The notes under the pieces: generated by a model
Database searches by the model: none
Told to the model about the DNA's origin: nothing
The model's input: only the letters and a program-made list of their open reading frames with translations
Origin: an uncultured Draconibacterium sp.
GTDB taxonomy: Bacteria > Bacteroidota > Bacteroidia > Bacteroidales > Prolixibacteraceae
DNA length: 64,000 bases
Direction of reading: 5' to 3'
Assembly (NCBI RefSeq): GCF_963674925.1
Contig: NZ_OY771649.1
Coordinates: 1 to 64,000 of the forward strand
Part shown: positions 8,376 through 16,834 of the stretch, piece by piece
How the letters are laid out: the number at the start of each line of letters is the position of its first letter
Numbering within the stretch: the first letter of the stretch is position 1
Translations under genes and position numbers: made by a program

Positions 8376-9278
8376 ATGGTTATCGTGATCCATCAATCAA
8401 CCAGCACGCAAAACGCTTTGTTTTACAACGAAAAGAAAGTGGAACAAAAGAAAGCTGTATTTTATAAAAGTGCCAATACGCCAACCATCAATCCTTTTGC
8501 CGGATCAAAACAAGACAGGTTAAACACCCTTAAAAAGATTGAGGACATGAATACCCGTGTAAAAAGTAAAGGACTGCATATTTCTGTGAATCCGACGGTG
8601 ACAGATCTGGTAAAACTGGGAGACACTGGCATCCGCACCGAAATCGGTAACCTAATGGAACACCTGGGCTATGGCAATCAACCTTACTTTGTATTTAAGC
8701 ACACCGACCTGGACCGGACACACTTTCATATCGTTTCCACACGCATTGATAAAACAACATTCCGAAAGATCAGAGATGATTACGAGAAACAAAAAACTCA
8801 ACGGTTTATTAAATCGCTGGAACAAAAGTATGATCTAACCAAAGAACAGAGCCAGGTACAATCTAATTTGAAATTTTCTGCAGGTAGCAGAAACCTGAAA
8901 CAAAACCTTGAGAGTTTATTTTATCAGCTGAATCAAATTGAATCCATATCGACCAAACAACTTTACAACAAGTCACTGGAGCTTTTTAATGTGGAGGTCC
9001 GGAAATCGGGCCGGGGACACGTTGTTTTTATTACCGATGAAATAGGAAACCCGATACGTTATCCGATCCGGCTTTCTGTGTTTAAGGAGCGGCCACGATT
9101 TCATCTTTCACATAGTGCTGAAAAGGAGCTACAAATCTCAACACAGGTTATTGATAAATTTCAGTTGGCGCAATGGGCAAGGGATGTAAATCGACTTATT
9201 GAACGAAGTAACCGGCGTAAAAAGGAACCAACCATGAAATATAAAGTGAAAAACAGGGATCGGGGAATGAGTCGCTGA
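8376..9278 (+). CDS. mobB: relaxase/mobilization nuclease (MobB type)
   Basis: About 300 aa when started at ATG 8376 (MVIVIHQSTSTQNALFYNEKK), preferred over the upstream in-frame position 8334 because relaxases of this family begin a few residues before the NALxYNExKV motif. The metal-binding three-His motif is visible as HTDLDRTHFHIVSTRID at about residues 109-125. The catalytic Tyr is probably in the FYNEK region (about residue 16). The enzyme nicks oriT and covalently leads the strand to the recipient. The gene follows mobA by 8 bp. It is the last transfer gene before the low-GC defence cargo. Confidence 0.88.
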   Translation: MVIVIHQSTSTQNALFYNEKKVEQKKAVFYKSANTPTINPFAGSKQDRLNTLKKIEDMNTRVKSKGLHISVNPTVTDLVKLGDTGIRTEIGNLMEHLGYGNQPYFVFKHTDLDRTHFHIVSTRIDKTTFRKIRDDYEKQKTQRFIKSLEQKYDLTKEQSQVQSNLKFSAGSRNLKQNLESLFYQLNQIESISTKQLYNKSLELFNVEVRKSGRGHVVFITDEIGNPIRYPIRLSVFKERPRFHLSHSAEKELQISTQVIDKFQLAQWARDVNRLIERSNRRKKEPTMKYKVKNRDRGMSR

Positions 9279-9552
9279 AGTGTTAAATAGTAGGGGGTTT
9301 TTGAATATTATTAGACTGCTTATCAGTTTGAATTTAATCTTGTTAACAATATGATTATCTTAGCATAAGAGCACTGATGTGATGATACGACATTCAAATT
9401 TATATTAGTAATCATCGCTGATACTTTTAAAACCAAGAGGTAATGAAAATTAAGCAAACACATATTGTCTGTATTGAAGACCTATTTATCCCAAATAATT
9501 CTTCCTCTAGAATCTAGGTTTTTCTATCTTTACGCGTGAAACATTTGATGAA
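9279..9552 (+). promoter_or_regulatory. boundary between transfer genes and defence cargo; weak candidate promoter
   Basis: This 274-bp AT-rich gap marks a sharp change from GC-richer mob sequence to AT-rich cargo. A TATCTTTA box at 9525-9532 resembles the Bacteroidetes -7 element TAnnTTTG and lies 21 bp before sspB, but I see no good -33 TTTG partner. A 24-codon ORF (ATG 9443 to TAG 9517) is preceded by AGAGG; it may be a leader or a remnant of an interrupted gene. Nothing else is recognisable. Confidence 0.3.
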
Positions 9553-10452
9553 ATGAATTTAAGATTTACCGGACACGAAACTTTTGTTGTACGAACATTT
9601 TGGCCTAAAAAAGGATATGATTTTATAAAACAAGGAAACAGTTTTTCTAATGATGAAGCAGTGGTTGACCTTGGTGTTGGTAAGAATATGGTTGCCTCAG
9701 TTAACTATTGGATGAAGGCCTTAGGACTCTTTGATGATGATAAAAAGGAGTTGACAGATTTTGCCAAATGGGTATTTGCTGATGATGGATATGATCCCTT
9801 TTTGGAAGACATTGGAACAATATGGTTATTGCATTATTATCTTGTAAAAACGAATTATGCATCAATCTACAATTTGATATTTAATGAGCTACGAAAAGAG
9901 AGAGCTGTATTTAATAAAAATCAACTCAAAGCTTTCATAAAAAGGAAGTATTTAGAATTGGAAGATAATTCCCTTAATCTGAATACTGTGGATAAAGATA
10001 TATCCGTTTTTACGCGATTGTATGGTAAGGTTGATTATCAAAATTTATCAAAAGATTTTGAAGATGAAATCAACAGTTTGATGATTGAACTTGAATTAAT
10101 CTCAACAACAGTTGAAGATGAAATAAAAGAAGGAACTAATAAACGCGAAAAAGTAGAATGGTTCCATTTGCATGGTGAAAATAGAAATTCATTGCCATCT
10201 CGTGTACTCCTTTATTCTATTTTGGATAATTTCCCTGGAGCCAGGAATATTGCAGTGAAGAGGCTTGAAGTAGAACCTAATAGCCCTGGATTGGTTTTTT
10301 TATTAAACAAAGATAGTCTCTATAAGAAACTTAAAGAATTTGAATCTCTTTATCCTGGAATAGTCCTGTCTGAGACAGCGGGAAATCTGGTACTTGTATT
10401 ACCTGAAGGCTTAGAAAAGGAGGAAGTATTAAAAGATTATTATGCAAACTAA
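9553..10452 (+). CDS. sspB: SspB-like DUF4007 protein of the DNA phosphorothioation system
   Basis: 299 aa. The opening 'LRFTGHETFVVRTFWPKKGYDF' (here residues 3-24; core FTGHETFxxRxxWxKKG) followed by VDLGVGKNMVxSxxYWMKAxG is the signature of DUF4007 proteins. In Ssp (single-strand phosphorothioation) systems DUF4007 occurs in SspB, reported as a DNA-nicking component that works with SspC and SspD to put sulfur into the DNA backbone. The gene opens a five-gene operon and overlaps sspC by 11 bp. Same-family proteins are also found beside Dnd-like genes, so the Ssp assignment depends on the sspC-sspD context, which is present. I cannot identify its catalytic residues from sequence alone. Confidence 0.78.
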   Translation: MNLRFTGHETFVVRTFWPKKGYDFIKQGNSFSNDEAVVDLGVGKNMVASVNYWMKALGLFDDDKKELTDFAKWVFADDGYDPFLEDIGTIWLLHYYLVKTNYASIYNLIFNELRKERAVFNKNQLKAFIKRKYLELEDNSLNLNTVDKDISVFTRLYGKVDYQNLSKDFEDEINSLMIELELISTTVEDEIKEGTNKREKVEWFHLHGENRNSLPSRVLLYSILDNFPGARNIAVKRLEVEPNSPGLVFLLNKDSLYKKLKEFESLYPGIVLSETAGNLVLVLPEGLEKEEVLKDYYAN

Positions 10453-13400
10453 ATATTATTCTCCATCTGTAAATATTCTCAGAGACGCTGCAGGTTCGCT
10501 TGAATATATTCCAACTAGAAATGGAGAAAAGGCGTTTCAAAAGATTACTTCTGCTTTTTTTACAAAGGGTAGGAAGTCTTTCAATCTAATTGGAGCTTAC
10601 GGATCAGGTAAGTCTGCTTTTATTCTTGCGCTTGAAAAGGTACTTAATAAAAAAGCAGATTATTTTATCAATCCTCTAATTGGGTCAATTGAATCATTCG
10701 ACTCAATTTTCCTTATTGGTAATTATAGTTCTTTCAAAAGTTCTTTTTCGGAGGCTTTGGGATTGGATCCTGATAAGAATATTTTTGCTGAACTTGAAAA
10801 AATTACCATCCAAAAAAAGAAGTCCAATCAAGGGCAATTAATTGTGGTTGATGAGTTTGGTAAATTTCTAGAATATGCTGCAAAAGAAAGCCCTGAGGAA
10901 GAATTGTATTTCATACAACAACTGGCTGAGTTTGTGAATAATCCTGAATTTCCAATTCTATTTATAACGACTCTTCACCAACCTTTTGAAGATTATGCAC
11001 TTTCATTATCTAAAACGCAAAAAAACGAATGGGATAAAGTTAAAGGTAGACTAACTGAAGTTTCTTTTAATGAACCGGTAGAGCAACTGCTTTTCCTCGC
11101 TTCTGAGCGAATTATTCAAAAGAAATATTGTTGTCAGATTAGCCTTAAAAAGCAAAAACAGTTGTTTGATGTAATTGATAAGGCTGATGTATTTCCAATG
11201 AGGGATTACTTTTCATTCGAGTTTGCACAAAAGCTTTTCCCGTTTGATATTTTATCGGCATCAATTGCAACAATTTCATTTCAGCGTTATGGGCAGAATG
11301 AACGTTCGTTGTTCTCCTTATTGGAATCAGATGATTATTTAGGGCTGAATGACTTTGCCAGTGGAAAACAATATTATAGCGTTGCGAACATCTATGATTA
11401 CCTTAAATACAACTTTCATAGTTTATTAAATTCACGTTATAACAAAGATTCATCACAATGGAAGTCGATTGATGAAACATTACAACGTGCTGAAACAATT
11501 TTTGAAGAAGATTATACCGCGGTTGCGGATATAATAAAAACAATAGGGTTAATATCCGTAATGGGGAGAGAAGGTCAAAAACTTACCAAAGATTTTTTGA
11601 TCCGTTATTCAGATATTTCGCTGAATATTAAAGGAGCGGAAGAAATTATTGAAGAATTAGAGGCAAAACAATTAATTCGGTTTCGACAATATAGTCAACG
11701 TTATGTATTATTCCGCGGTACCGATTTTGATATTAATTCAGAATTAGAACTAGCGGAAGGAAAAGTAACAAGAGATTTTTCAATCATACATCATTTGCAA
11801 AGGCACTTTAGTTTTCCAATTGTTCCCGCCAAACGAACTTATTTTGAAAAAGGTACTCCTCGATATTTTGAGTATCAACTTAGTGAAACCCCAATTAAAA
11901 AGACACCTGAAGGGCAAGTTGATGGTTATATCAATTTAATTTTTAGCGATTATTTGGATTTTCATAAGTGTGTTCTGAAATCTGAGAATCCGGATAATGC
12001 AATTCTTTATGGTTGGTTTCAAAATGTAGACGAATTAAGGAGCTTACTGGTCGAGATTGAAAAGATTAAAATTGTAAGATCCAGTTGTTTAGATGACTCT
12101 ATTGCTTTGGCTGAGTTAGATGCCTATTTGAATGAAACGAATGATCGTTTGAATAATTTATTCCAGGCTTCTTTTTATGGTGAAGATGCTGTTGTAAAAT
12201 GGTTTTATAATGGAAAACAAATACCGTTCAGGTCTTTAAGAGATCTAAACAATAGTTTGTCGGTTATAAGTAACGACATTTATCATTTAGCGCCGATTCT
12301 ACGCAATGAATTAATGAACCGGGAAAAAATTAGTGGGGCAATATCATCCGCGAAAAGGAATCTAATACAACAGTTACTTACTTCATCTCAATTTGAGAAT
12401 CTTGGTTTAGATGAAAATCGGTTTCCACCGGAGAAAACAATTTATTTAGCGCTTTTAAAGGGAACAAAAATTCATCAAAAAGATGAAAATGGGAATTGGT
12501 TCCTTGGAAAACCCGAAGACGAATCTTTCGTCCCTTTATGGCTCGAATCCGAGAAGTTCTTAGCGAATTGTGTTACGGCTCCCCGAAAACTTTCAGAATT
12601 CATCGATAAACTTAAAGAAACACCATTTAAGCTCAAACAAGGCTTAATTGATTTTTGGGTTCCTATGTTTCTAATTGCCAAAAGTCAGCATTTTGCTTTT
12701 TATGAGCATGATACATTTATTCCTTCATTAACCACTGACACCTTAGATGTGGCCATGAGGCAGCCACACAAATATTTTATTAGCACATTTAATCTTGATA
12801 GAACTCGGTTGAAGATATTTAATCGTTATCGTTATTTCTTGAATCTTATTGAAGAGGAAGCCCCAAGTACCGATTCTTTTATTGAGACGATCAAACCATT
12901 TTTAATCTTTTATCGTCAGTTGGTTCCTTATACTCAGCAAACGAAGAAACTTGGCAAAGACGCATTACGTTTGAAAGAGGCTATTTCATTAGGGACTGAT
13001 CCTGAAAAGGTATTTTTTGAAGACATACCTCGTGCGTTAAAATATACCATCAATGATCTTGAGAAGGATCAAAGATTAGAGGAGTTCTCTATAACTCTTC
13101 AGAACTCGACACGAGAAATAAGTGCTGCGTTCTCAAATCTGGTGAACCGAATAGAAGATTGTATCGGAAAAACAATTCGTGACGGGAAAATTGATTTTCC
13201 TGAAAATAAATTGATCTTACAAAAGAGGTTTAAGAATCTGAGGAAAGAGAGGATTGATCCCAAACTCCGGGTTTTAATCCAAAGGATTAATACTCCTCTG
13301 GATGACAGACAGTCATGGATCAGTTCGATTGCTACGGCAATTATGGGAAAGCCGCTGAACCAATTTACAGATTATGATGAGTCGGAATTTCATACAATTT

Positions 13401-13663
13401 TCCCTAAACGAATTCATGAATTAGATAATTTGACAGATATTAGCAAAAAGGATATAGACGAAGATAAGGAAGAGGTTTTAAAGCTTGAGTTAACATCATT
13501 TGTAAAAGGTGTTCAGCAAAACTTAATTCGTCTGCCAAAATCAAAAGTCAAACAGATAGAGGAGAAAAAACAAAGCATACAAAAACTTTTAGACGCCAAA
13601 GACAAACAAGCCAATATCGCTTTATTAATTAAATTGTTGCAAGAGGAAATTGATAATGAGTAA
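10442..13663 (+). CDS. sspC: SspC-like large P-loop ATPase
   Basis: 1073 aa. The N-terminal ATPase has Walker A GAYGSGKS at residues 51-58 and Walker B LIVVDEFG at 133-140, followed by LFITTLHQPFEDYA (sensor-like). The rest (about 350-1073) is a long helical region without a motif I recognise; the last ~60 residues are charged and coiled-coil-like. Size, ATPase at the extreme N-terminus and position between a DUF4007 gene and a DndC-like gene match SspC, the ATPase of the SspBCD phosphorothioation complex. It also superficially resembles BrxC of BREX, but no pglZ is present. It overlaps sspB by 11 bp and sspD by 8 bp, suggesting fixed stoichiometry. Confidence 0.78.
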   Translation: MQTKYYSPSVNILRDAAGSLEYIPTRNGEKAFQKITSAFFTKGRKSFNLIGAYGSGKSAFILALEKVLNKKADYFINPLIGSIESFDSIFLIGNYSSFKSSFSEALGLDPDKNIFAELEKITIQKKKSNQGQLIVVDEFGKFLEYAAKESPEEELYFIQQLAEFVNNPEFPILFITTLHQPFEDYALSLSKTQKNEWDKVKGRLTEVSFNEPVEQLLFLASERIIQKKYCCQISLKKQKQLFDVIDKADVFPMRDYFSFEFAQKLFPFDILSASIATISFQRYGQNERSLFSLLESDDYLGLNDFASGKQYYSVANIYDYLKYNFHSLLNSRYNKDSSQWKSIDETLQRAETIFEEDYTAVADIIKTIGLISVMGREGQKLTKDFLIRYSDISLNIKGAEEIIEELEAKQLIRFRQYSQRYVLFRGTDFDINSELELAEGKVTRDFSIIHHLQRHFSFPIVPAKRTYFEKGTPRYFEYQLSETPIKKTPEGQVDGYINLIFSDYLDFHKCVLKSENPDNAILYGWFQNVDELRSLLVEIEKIKIVRSSCLDDSIALAELDAYLNETNDRLNNLFQASFYGEDAVVKWFYNGKQIPFRSLRDLNNSLSVISNDIYHLAPILRNELMNREKISGAISSAKRNLIQQLLTSSQFENLGLDENRFPPEKTIYLALLKGTKIHQKDENGNWFLGKPEDESFVPLWLESEKFLANCVTAPRKLSEFIDKLKETPFKLKQGLIDFWVPMFLIAKSQHFAFYEHDTFIPSLTTDTLDVAMRQPHKYFISTFNLDRTRLKIFNRYRYFLNLIEEEAPSTDSFIETIKPFLIFYRQLVPYTQQTKKLGKDALRLKEAISLGTDPEKVFFEDIPRALKYTINDLEKDQRLEEFSITLQNSTREISAAFSNLVNRIEDCIGKTIRDGKIDFPENKLILQKRFKNLRKERIDPKLRVLIQRINTPLDDRQSWISSIATAIMGKPLNQFTDYDESEFHTIFPKRIHELDNLTDISKKDIDEDKEEVLKLELTSFVKGVQQNLIRLPKSKVKQIEEKKQSIQKLLDAKDKQANIALLIKLLQEEIDNE

Positions 13664-14762
13664 AAAAGTACGACATGTATTAGGTATTTCAGGAGGAAAG
13701 GATAGTGCCGCACTGGCTATGTACATGCAAATGTATCATCCGGAAATTGATATGGAGTACTATTTTTCAGATACTGGTAAGGAACTTCCCGAGACGTATG
13801 AGTTGATTTCAGAGTTGGAATCTTTCTTAGGAAAAAAGATTTTGAAACTTGAAGCCAATCACAGCCACAAAAATCCCTTTGATCATTATTTGGATATTTA
13901 TAATGGGTTTCTTCCTTCTTCAATGGCTCGCTGGTGTACACAAAAATTAAAGCTAGAACCTTTTGAACGATGGATTGGCGATGATTTGGCCATTTCTTAT
14001 GTGGGAATTCGTGATGATGAAGATAGGGAAGGGTACGTCTCAACAAAATCCAATATTCAGTCTGTATTTCCATTTCGCAAACATATTTGGAGTATAGAAG
14101 TTTTGCATAAAGTACTGCATAATTCCAATCGTGAAAAAGTTGAAGAGTTGTACAAAGTACGTAGCAGTGAAGCAATGCTCGATCGTTTTCTTGAGGTTGT
14201 AAAAGAACCTCAGTCCTCCAAATATCTCTTTTCTCAAAAGCTGAAGGATTTACTTCAATTGAGCATATCTTCCTTTAATCATGTTGTTTTTGATTTTCTG
14301 AAGGATCAGAATTTTCCGGTTTCACATTTGGCTGAATATTCACTGTTACATAATGAAGATAGTGTTGATATTAATAGGGTATTTCGGCTTTTTAAAGACA
14401 ATGGAGTAAAAGTTCCAGGGTATTACGATGAAGTTGAATATGAAGTAAACGGCCAAAAAGGGAAATATAACAGAAGCCGTTCCGGTTGTTTCTTCTGTTT
14501 TTATCAACGAAAAATAGAATGGATCTGGTTGTACGAGCGCCATCCTGAATTATTCAAAGCGGCACAGGAATACGAAAAGGATGGCTACAGTTGGATGGAC
14601 AATGAAACCCTGGATGATTTGATTCAGCCAGAAAGAATGGCGCAAATTAAACTCGACTATATTGCTACAGTACAAAAAAAACTTAACAACAAAAACAAAT
14701 CAAATAAGCTAGTTGATATCTTAGCTAATGACGATGAAGTTTGTGCAAACTGTTTCATATGA
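13656..14762 (+). CDS. sspD: SspD/DndC-like PAPS-reductase-family sulfurtransferase
   Basis: 368 aa from ATG 13656 (an in-frame TTG lies six bases upstream). The PP-loop nucleotide-binding motif SGGKDSAALAMYM is at about residues 12-24. A first Cys occurs in MARWCTQKLKLEP, a CxxC pair in RSGCFFCFYQRKIEW and another in the C-terminal VCANCFI. This set is typical of the DndC/SspD family, which adenylylates DNA and transfers persulfide sulfur, with an Fe-S cluster held by Cys. No cysteine desulfurase (SspA/DndA) gene is in the window, so a host IscS/SufS would have to supply sulfur. The stop overlaps the next start as ATGA. Confidence 0.82.
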   Translation: MSKKVRHVLGISGGKDSAALAMYMQMYHPEIDMEYYFSDTGKELPETYELISELESFLGKKILKLEANHSHKNPFDHYLDIYNGFLPSSMARWCTQKLKLEPFERWIGDDLAISYVGIRDDEDREGYVSTKSNIQSVFPFRKHIWSIEVLHKVLHNSNREKVEELYKVRSSEAMLDRFLEVVKEPQSSKYLFSQKLKDLLQLSISSFNHVVFDFLKDQNFPVSHLAEYSLLHNEDSVDINRVFRLFKDNGVKVPGYYDEVEYEVNGQKGKYNRSRSGCFFCFYQRKIEWIWLYERHPELFKAAQEYEKDGYSWMDNETLDDLIQPERMAQIKLDYIATVQKKLNNKNKSNKLVDILANDDEVCANCFI

Positions 14763-15856
14763 AATACACTTTTGAAAGTTGGTCTATTGGAGAACTTCTG
14801 GAATTATATCAAGAAGATAATCTTGACTTAAATCCTCCATATCAAAGGAATGACATCTGGTCTCTTCCCGCAAAACGACGCCTAATTGATACAATTAAAC
14901 AAGGATTTCCATTACCTAATTTCTTCCTTTATTTGAACGATTCTGGCATTTATGAAATGGTAGATGGCCAACAAAGAACAAGAACATTCTTAGGTTATGA
15001 GTCTGGAATGTTTTGTGACTCTGATAAAGTTTGGTTTGAGAATAGTGATAAAACTACATTTCTAAATACCTATAAGCTACTTATAGTCATCATATCGGAA
15101 GTTGAAGATCCCAAACTAATCGTAGAGTTTTACCACAAAGTGAATAAATTTGGTTCCAAGTTAAATCGGCCAGAAATTCTAAGATCAGAGCATTTCGAAA
15201 ACCCGATTCAAGAGCTTATCGAAGAAATAAGTGATATGCCAGAGTTCAAAGAACTGGAGCTCTTTAGCACATCAAGCCAAAATAGATTGATGGATCAAGA
15301 CTATATCGGAGAACTGCTTGCTCTAATTCAATATGGGATTACAGACAAGAAGAAACATGCAGATCTATTATTTGAAGAATTTAAAACTAACCAAAAAGGT
15401 ATTGAAAACTTAAAAGATCAGTTTGCTTTTTATTTGTTTAAAATCAAAAGTTTGAATGATTTTTATCCATTAAAAGAAACTAGATATAAACAAAGGAATG
15501 ATTTCTATACTTTAATTTCATTTGTCAAAAAACACATTGAATTGAGTGATAAAATATTGCTTTATTGCTACCAGGTTTTGATAAAAATTGACCCCAAAAT
15601 ATCTCCTTCAAATGAAGATTGTTTTGCATTTCAAAATTATGCATTTAATTGTGTCACACAATCGAATTCAAAAAAAGCAAGAGAAGAGAGGCTTCGCTTT
15701 TTTGAAGAAATACTATTGAACTCGAGAAATGATTATGATATGAATGCTGGAGAGTTAGAAAATGATTTTCATGAAACAATGTTATATTATGCATTGAAAA
15801 ATGAAGACCTGATTCATGAGCAGTCATTGTTTTTATTACCTATAGAAAAATTATAA
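14759..15856 (+). CDS. stand-alone DUF262 protein (SspE-like sensor domain without HNH)
   Basis: 365 aa from ATG 14759, which overlaps the sspD stop as ATGA and is preferred over the upstream in-frame start 14741. DUF262 hallmarks are present: PPYQRNDIWS (28-30 YQR) and MVDGQQRTRTF (DGQQR at 69-73). In SspE the DUF262 domain senses phosphorothioates and hydrolyses nucleotide, while a C-terminal DUF1524/HNH domain nicks DNA. Here the C-terminal ~250 residues are helical and show no HNH or His-Asn nuclease motif. The protein may therefore be a sensor or regulator whose output is another protein, possibly the kinase encoded 6 bp downstream. That link is inference. Confidence 0.75.
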   Translation: MKYTFESWSIGELLELYQEDNLDLNPPYQRNDIWSLPAKRRLIDTIKQGFPLPNFFLYLNDSGIYEMVDGQQRTRTFLGYESGMFCDSDKVWFENSDKTTFLNTYKLLIVIISEVEDPKLIVEFYHKVNKFGSKLNRPEILRSEHFENPIQELIEEISDMPEFKELELFSTSSQNRLMDQDYIGELLALIQYGITDKKKHADLLFEEFKTNQKGIENLKDQFAFYLFKIKSLNDFYPLKETRYKQRNDFYTLISFVKKHIELSDKILLYCYQVLIKIDPKISPSNEDCFAFQNYAFNCVTQSNSKKAREERLRFFEEILLNSRNDYDMNAGELENDFHETMLYYALKNEDLIHEQSLFLLPIEKL

Positions 15857-15862
15857 TAGTCT

Positions 15863-16801
15863 ATGTTTTACGATAATAGAAGAGTCCGATTATCGATTAA
15901 CACGGATGGACATCCTGAGAACGAAGAAAATATAATCTTATATGATGATAAATCTTTTCAAATACTTCCTCTCACGTCTAATTATACAAATTCAAAAGGA
16001 GGAAATTCCAGTGTATTTAAATTAATATCAGACGATGGCGAAGAATTTGCCATTAAGTTTTCGAATTATTTCAGGCCGATTAGAAAGACTGATGTCGGTA
16101 AATCAAAAGGTTATTATCGGTTTTTAAATGAGATAAATGCATTGTTAGAAGCAAGAGACCATGAATTTCAAAACATAATTAGGTTAATATTTGAGGATGC
16201 AATGATTATTAATGGCAAAGAATTTCCGTTCTATGTCATGGAAAAAGCCGACACAGATTTAAAAGAATATCTTCTGGAAAATCCCATGGTTGATAATCAA
16301 CAACGGTTCTTACTTTGTAGGGATCTCTTTAAAGCTATAAAGCAACTACACAGTATAGATATATATCATAGAGATATTAAACCAGACAATATTCTTCTGT
16401 TTTTAACAGAAGATAAATTTTCTTGGAAGATTGGCGATTTAGGTTTAATAAAATATCGTGAAAATGATTTTGACGATATTGGTGATAGAATAGGACCATT
16501 TGGCTGGATTTCACCTGAGGCAATGAATAAAGTACTTACGGAAAAAGCTAATATTGGATTAGATTGTAGTATCGATGAATACTCTGATATATATATGCTG
16601 GGTGAGGTATTTTGGTTTGTTTTTATGAATAATGTTCCCATAGGACAAATTCAACGATCTGATTTTTCGATTGAATTTCCCGAAAGTGATTTATATTTTG
16701 ATTTGGTTTCATCTATGCTTAGTTACTCAAAAAATAGAAGGGTTAGCTTGAACGATATAGATGCTTTTATTAATCATATTGGCAAAGCATTATATGTTTA
16801 A
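15863..16801 (+). CDS. Hanks-type Ser/Thr protein kinase of the Ssp operon
   Basis: 312 aa, soluble, essentially only a kinase domain. Visible motifs: glycine loop GGNSSVFKL (46-54), catalytic Lys in EFAIKF (K65), HRDIKPDN (169-176, catalytic D171), DLG in place of DFG (192-194), and SPE in place of APE (217-219) in FGWISPEA. All residues needed for activity are there. There is no transmembrane helix and no sensor domain, unlike PASTA kinases. It ends the five-gene sspBCD operon. Kinases are known in other defence systems (for example PglW in Pgl and Stk2), and one coupled to Ssp could control the effector operon. Substrate unknown. Confidence 0.88.
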   Translation: MFYDNRRVRLSINTDGHPENEENIILYDDKSFQILPLTSNYTNSKGGNSSVFKLISDDGEEFAIKFSNYFRPIRKTDVGKSKGYYRFLNEINALLEARDHEFQNIIRLIFEDAMIINGKEFPFYVMEKADTDLKEYLLENPMVDNQQRFLLCRDLFKAIKQLHSIDIYHRDIKPDNILLFLTEDKFSWKIGDLGLIKYRENDFDDIGDRIGPFGWISPEAMNKVLTEKANIGLDCSIDEYSDIYMLGEVFWFVFMNNVPIGQIQRSDFSIEFPESDLYFDLVSSMLSYSKNRRVSLNDIDAFINHIGKALYV

Positions 16802-16834
16802 AACTCATAATTTGAGATTTTGGGTTAAGTATTA

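Noticed and set aside
13717..14175. 152-aa - strand ORF inside sspD
   Set aside because: Lies wholly within a strongly supported gene and has no family resemblance.
10442..14762. BREX-type system (ATPase plus PAPS reductase-like gene)
   Set aside because: No pglZ, brxL or brxA/B gene is present; DUF4007 plus overlaps with the DndC-like gene fit Ssp better.
14759..15856. A full SspE nuclease
   Set aside because: DUF262 motifs are clear, but I find no HNH/DUF1524 motif in the C-terminal half.
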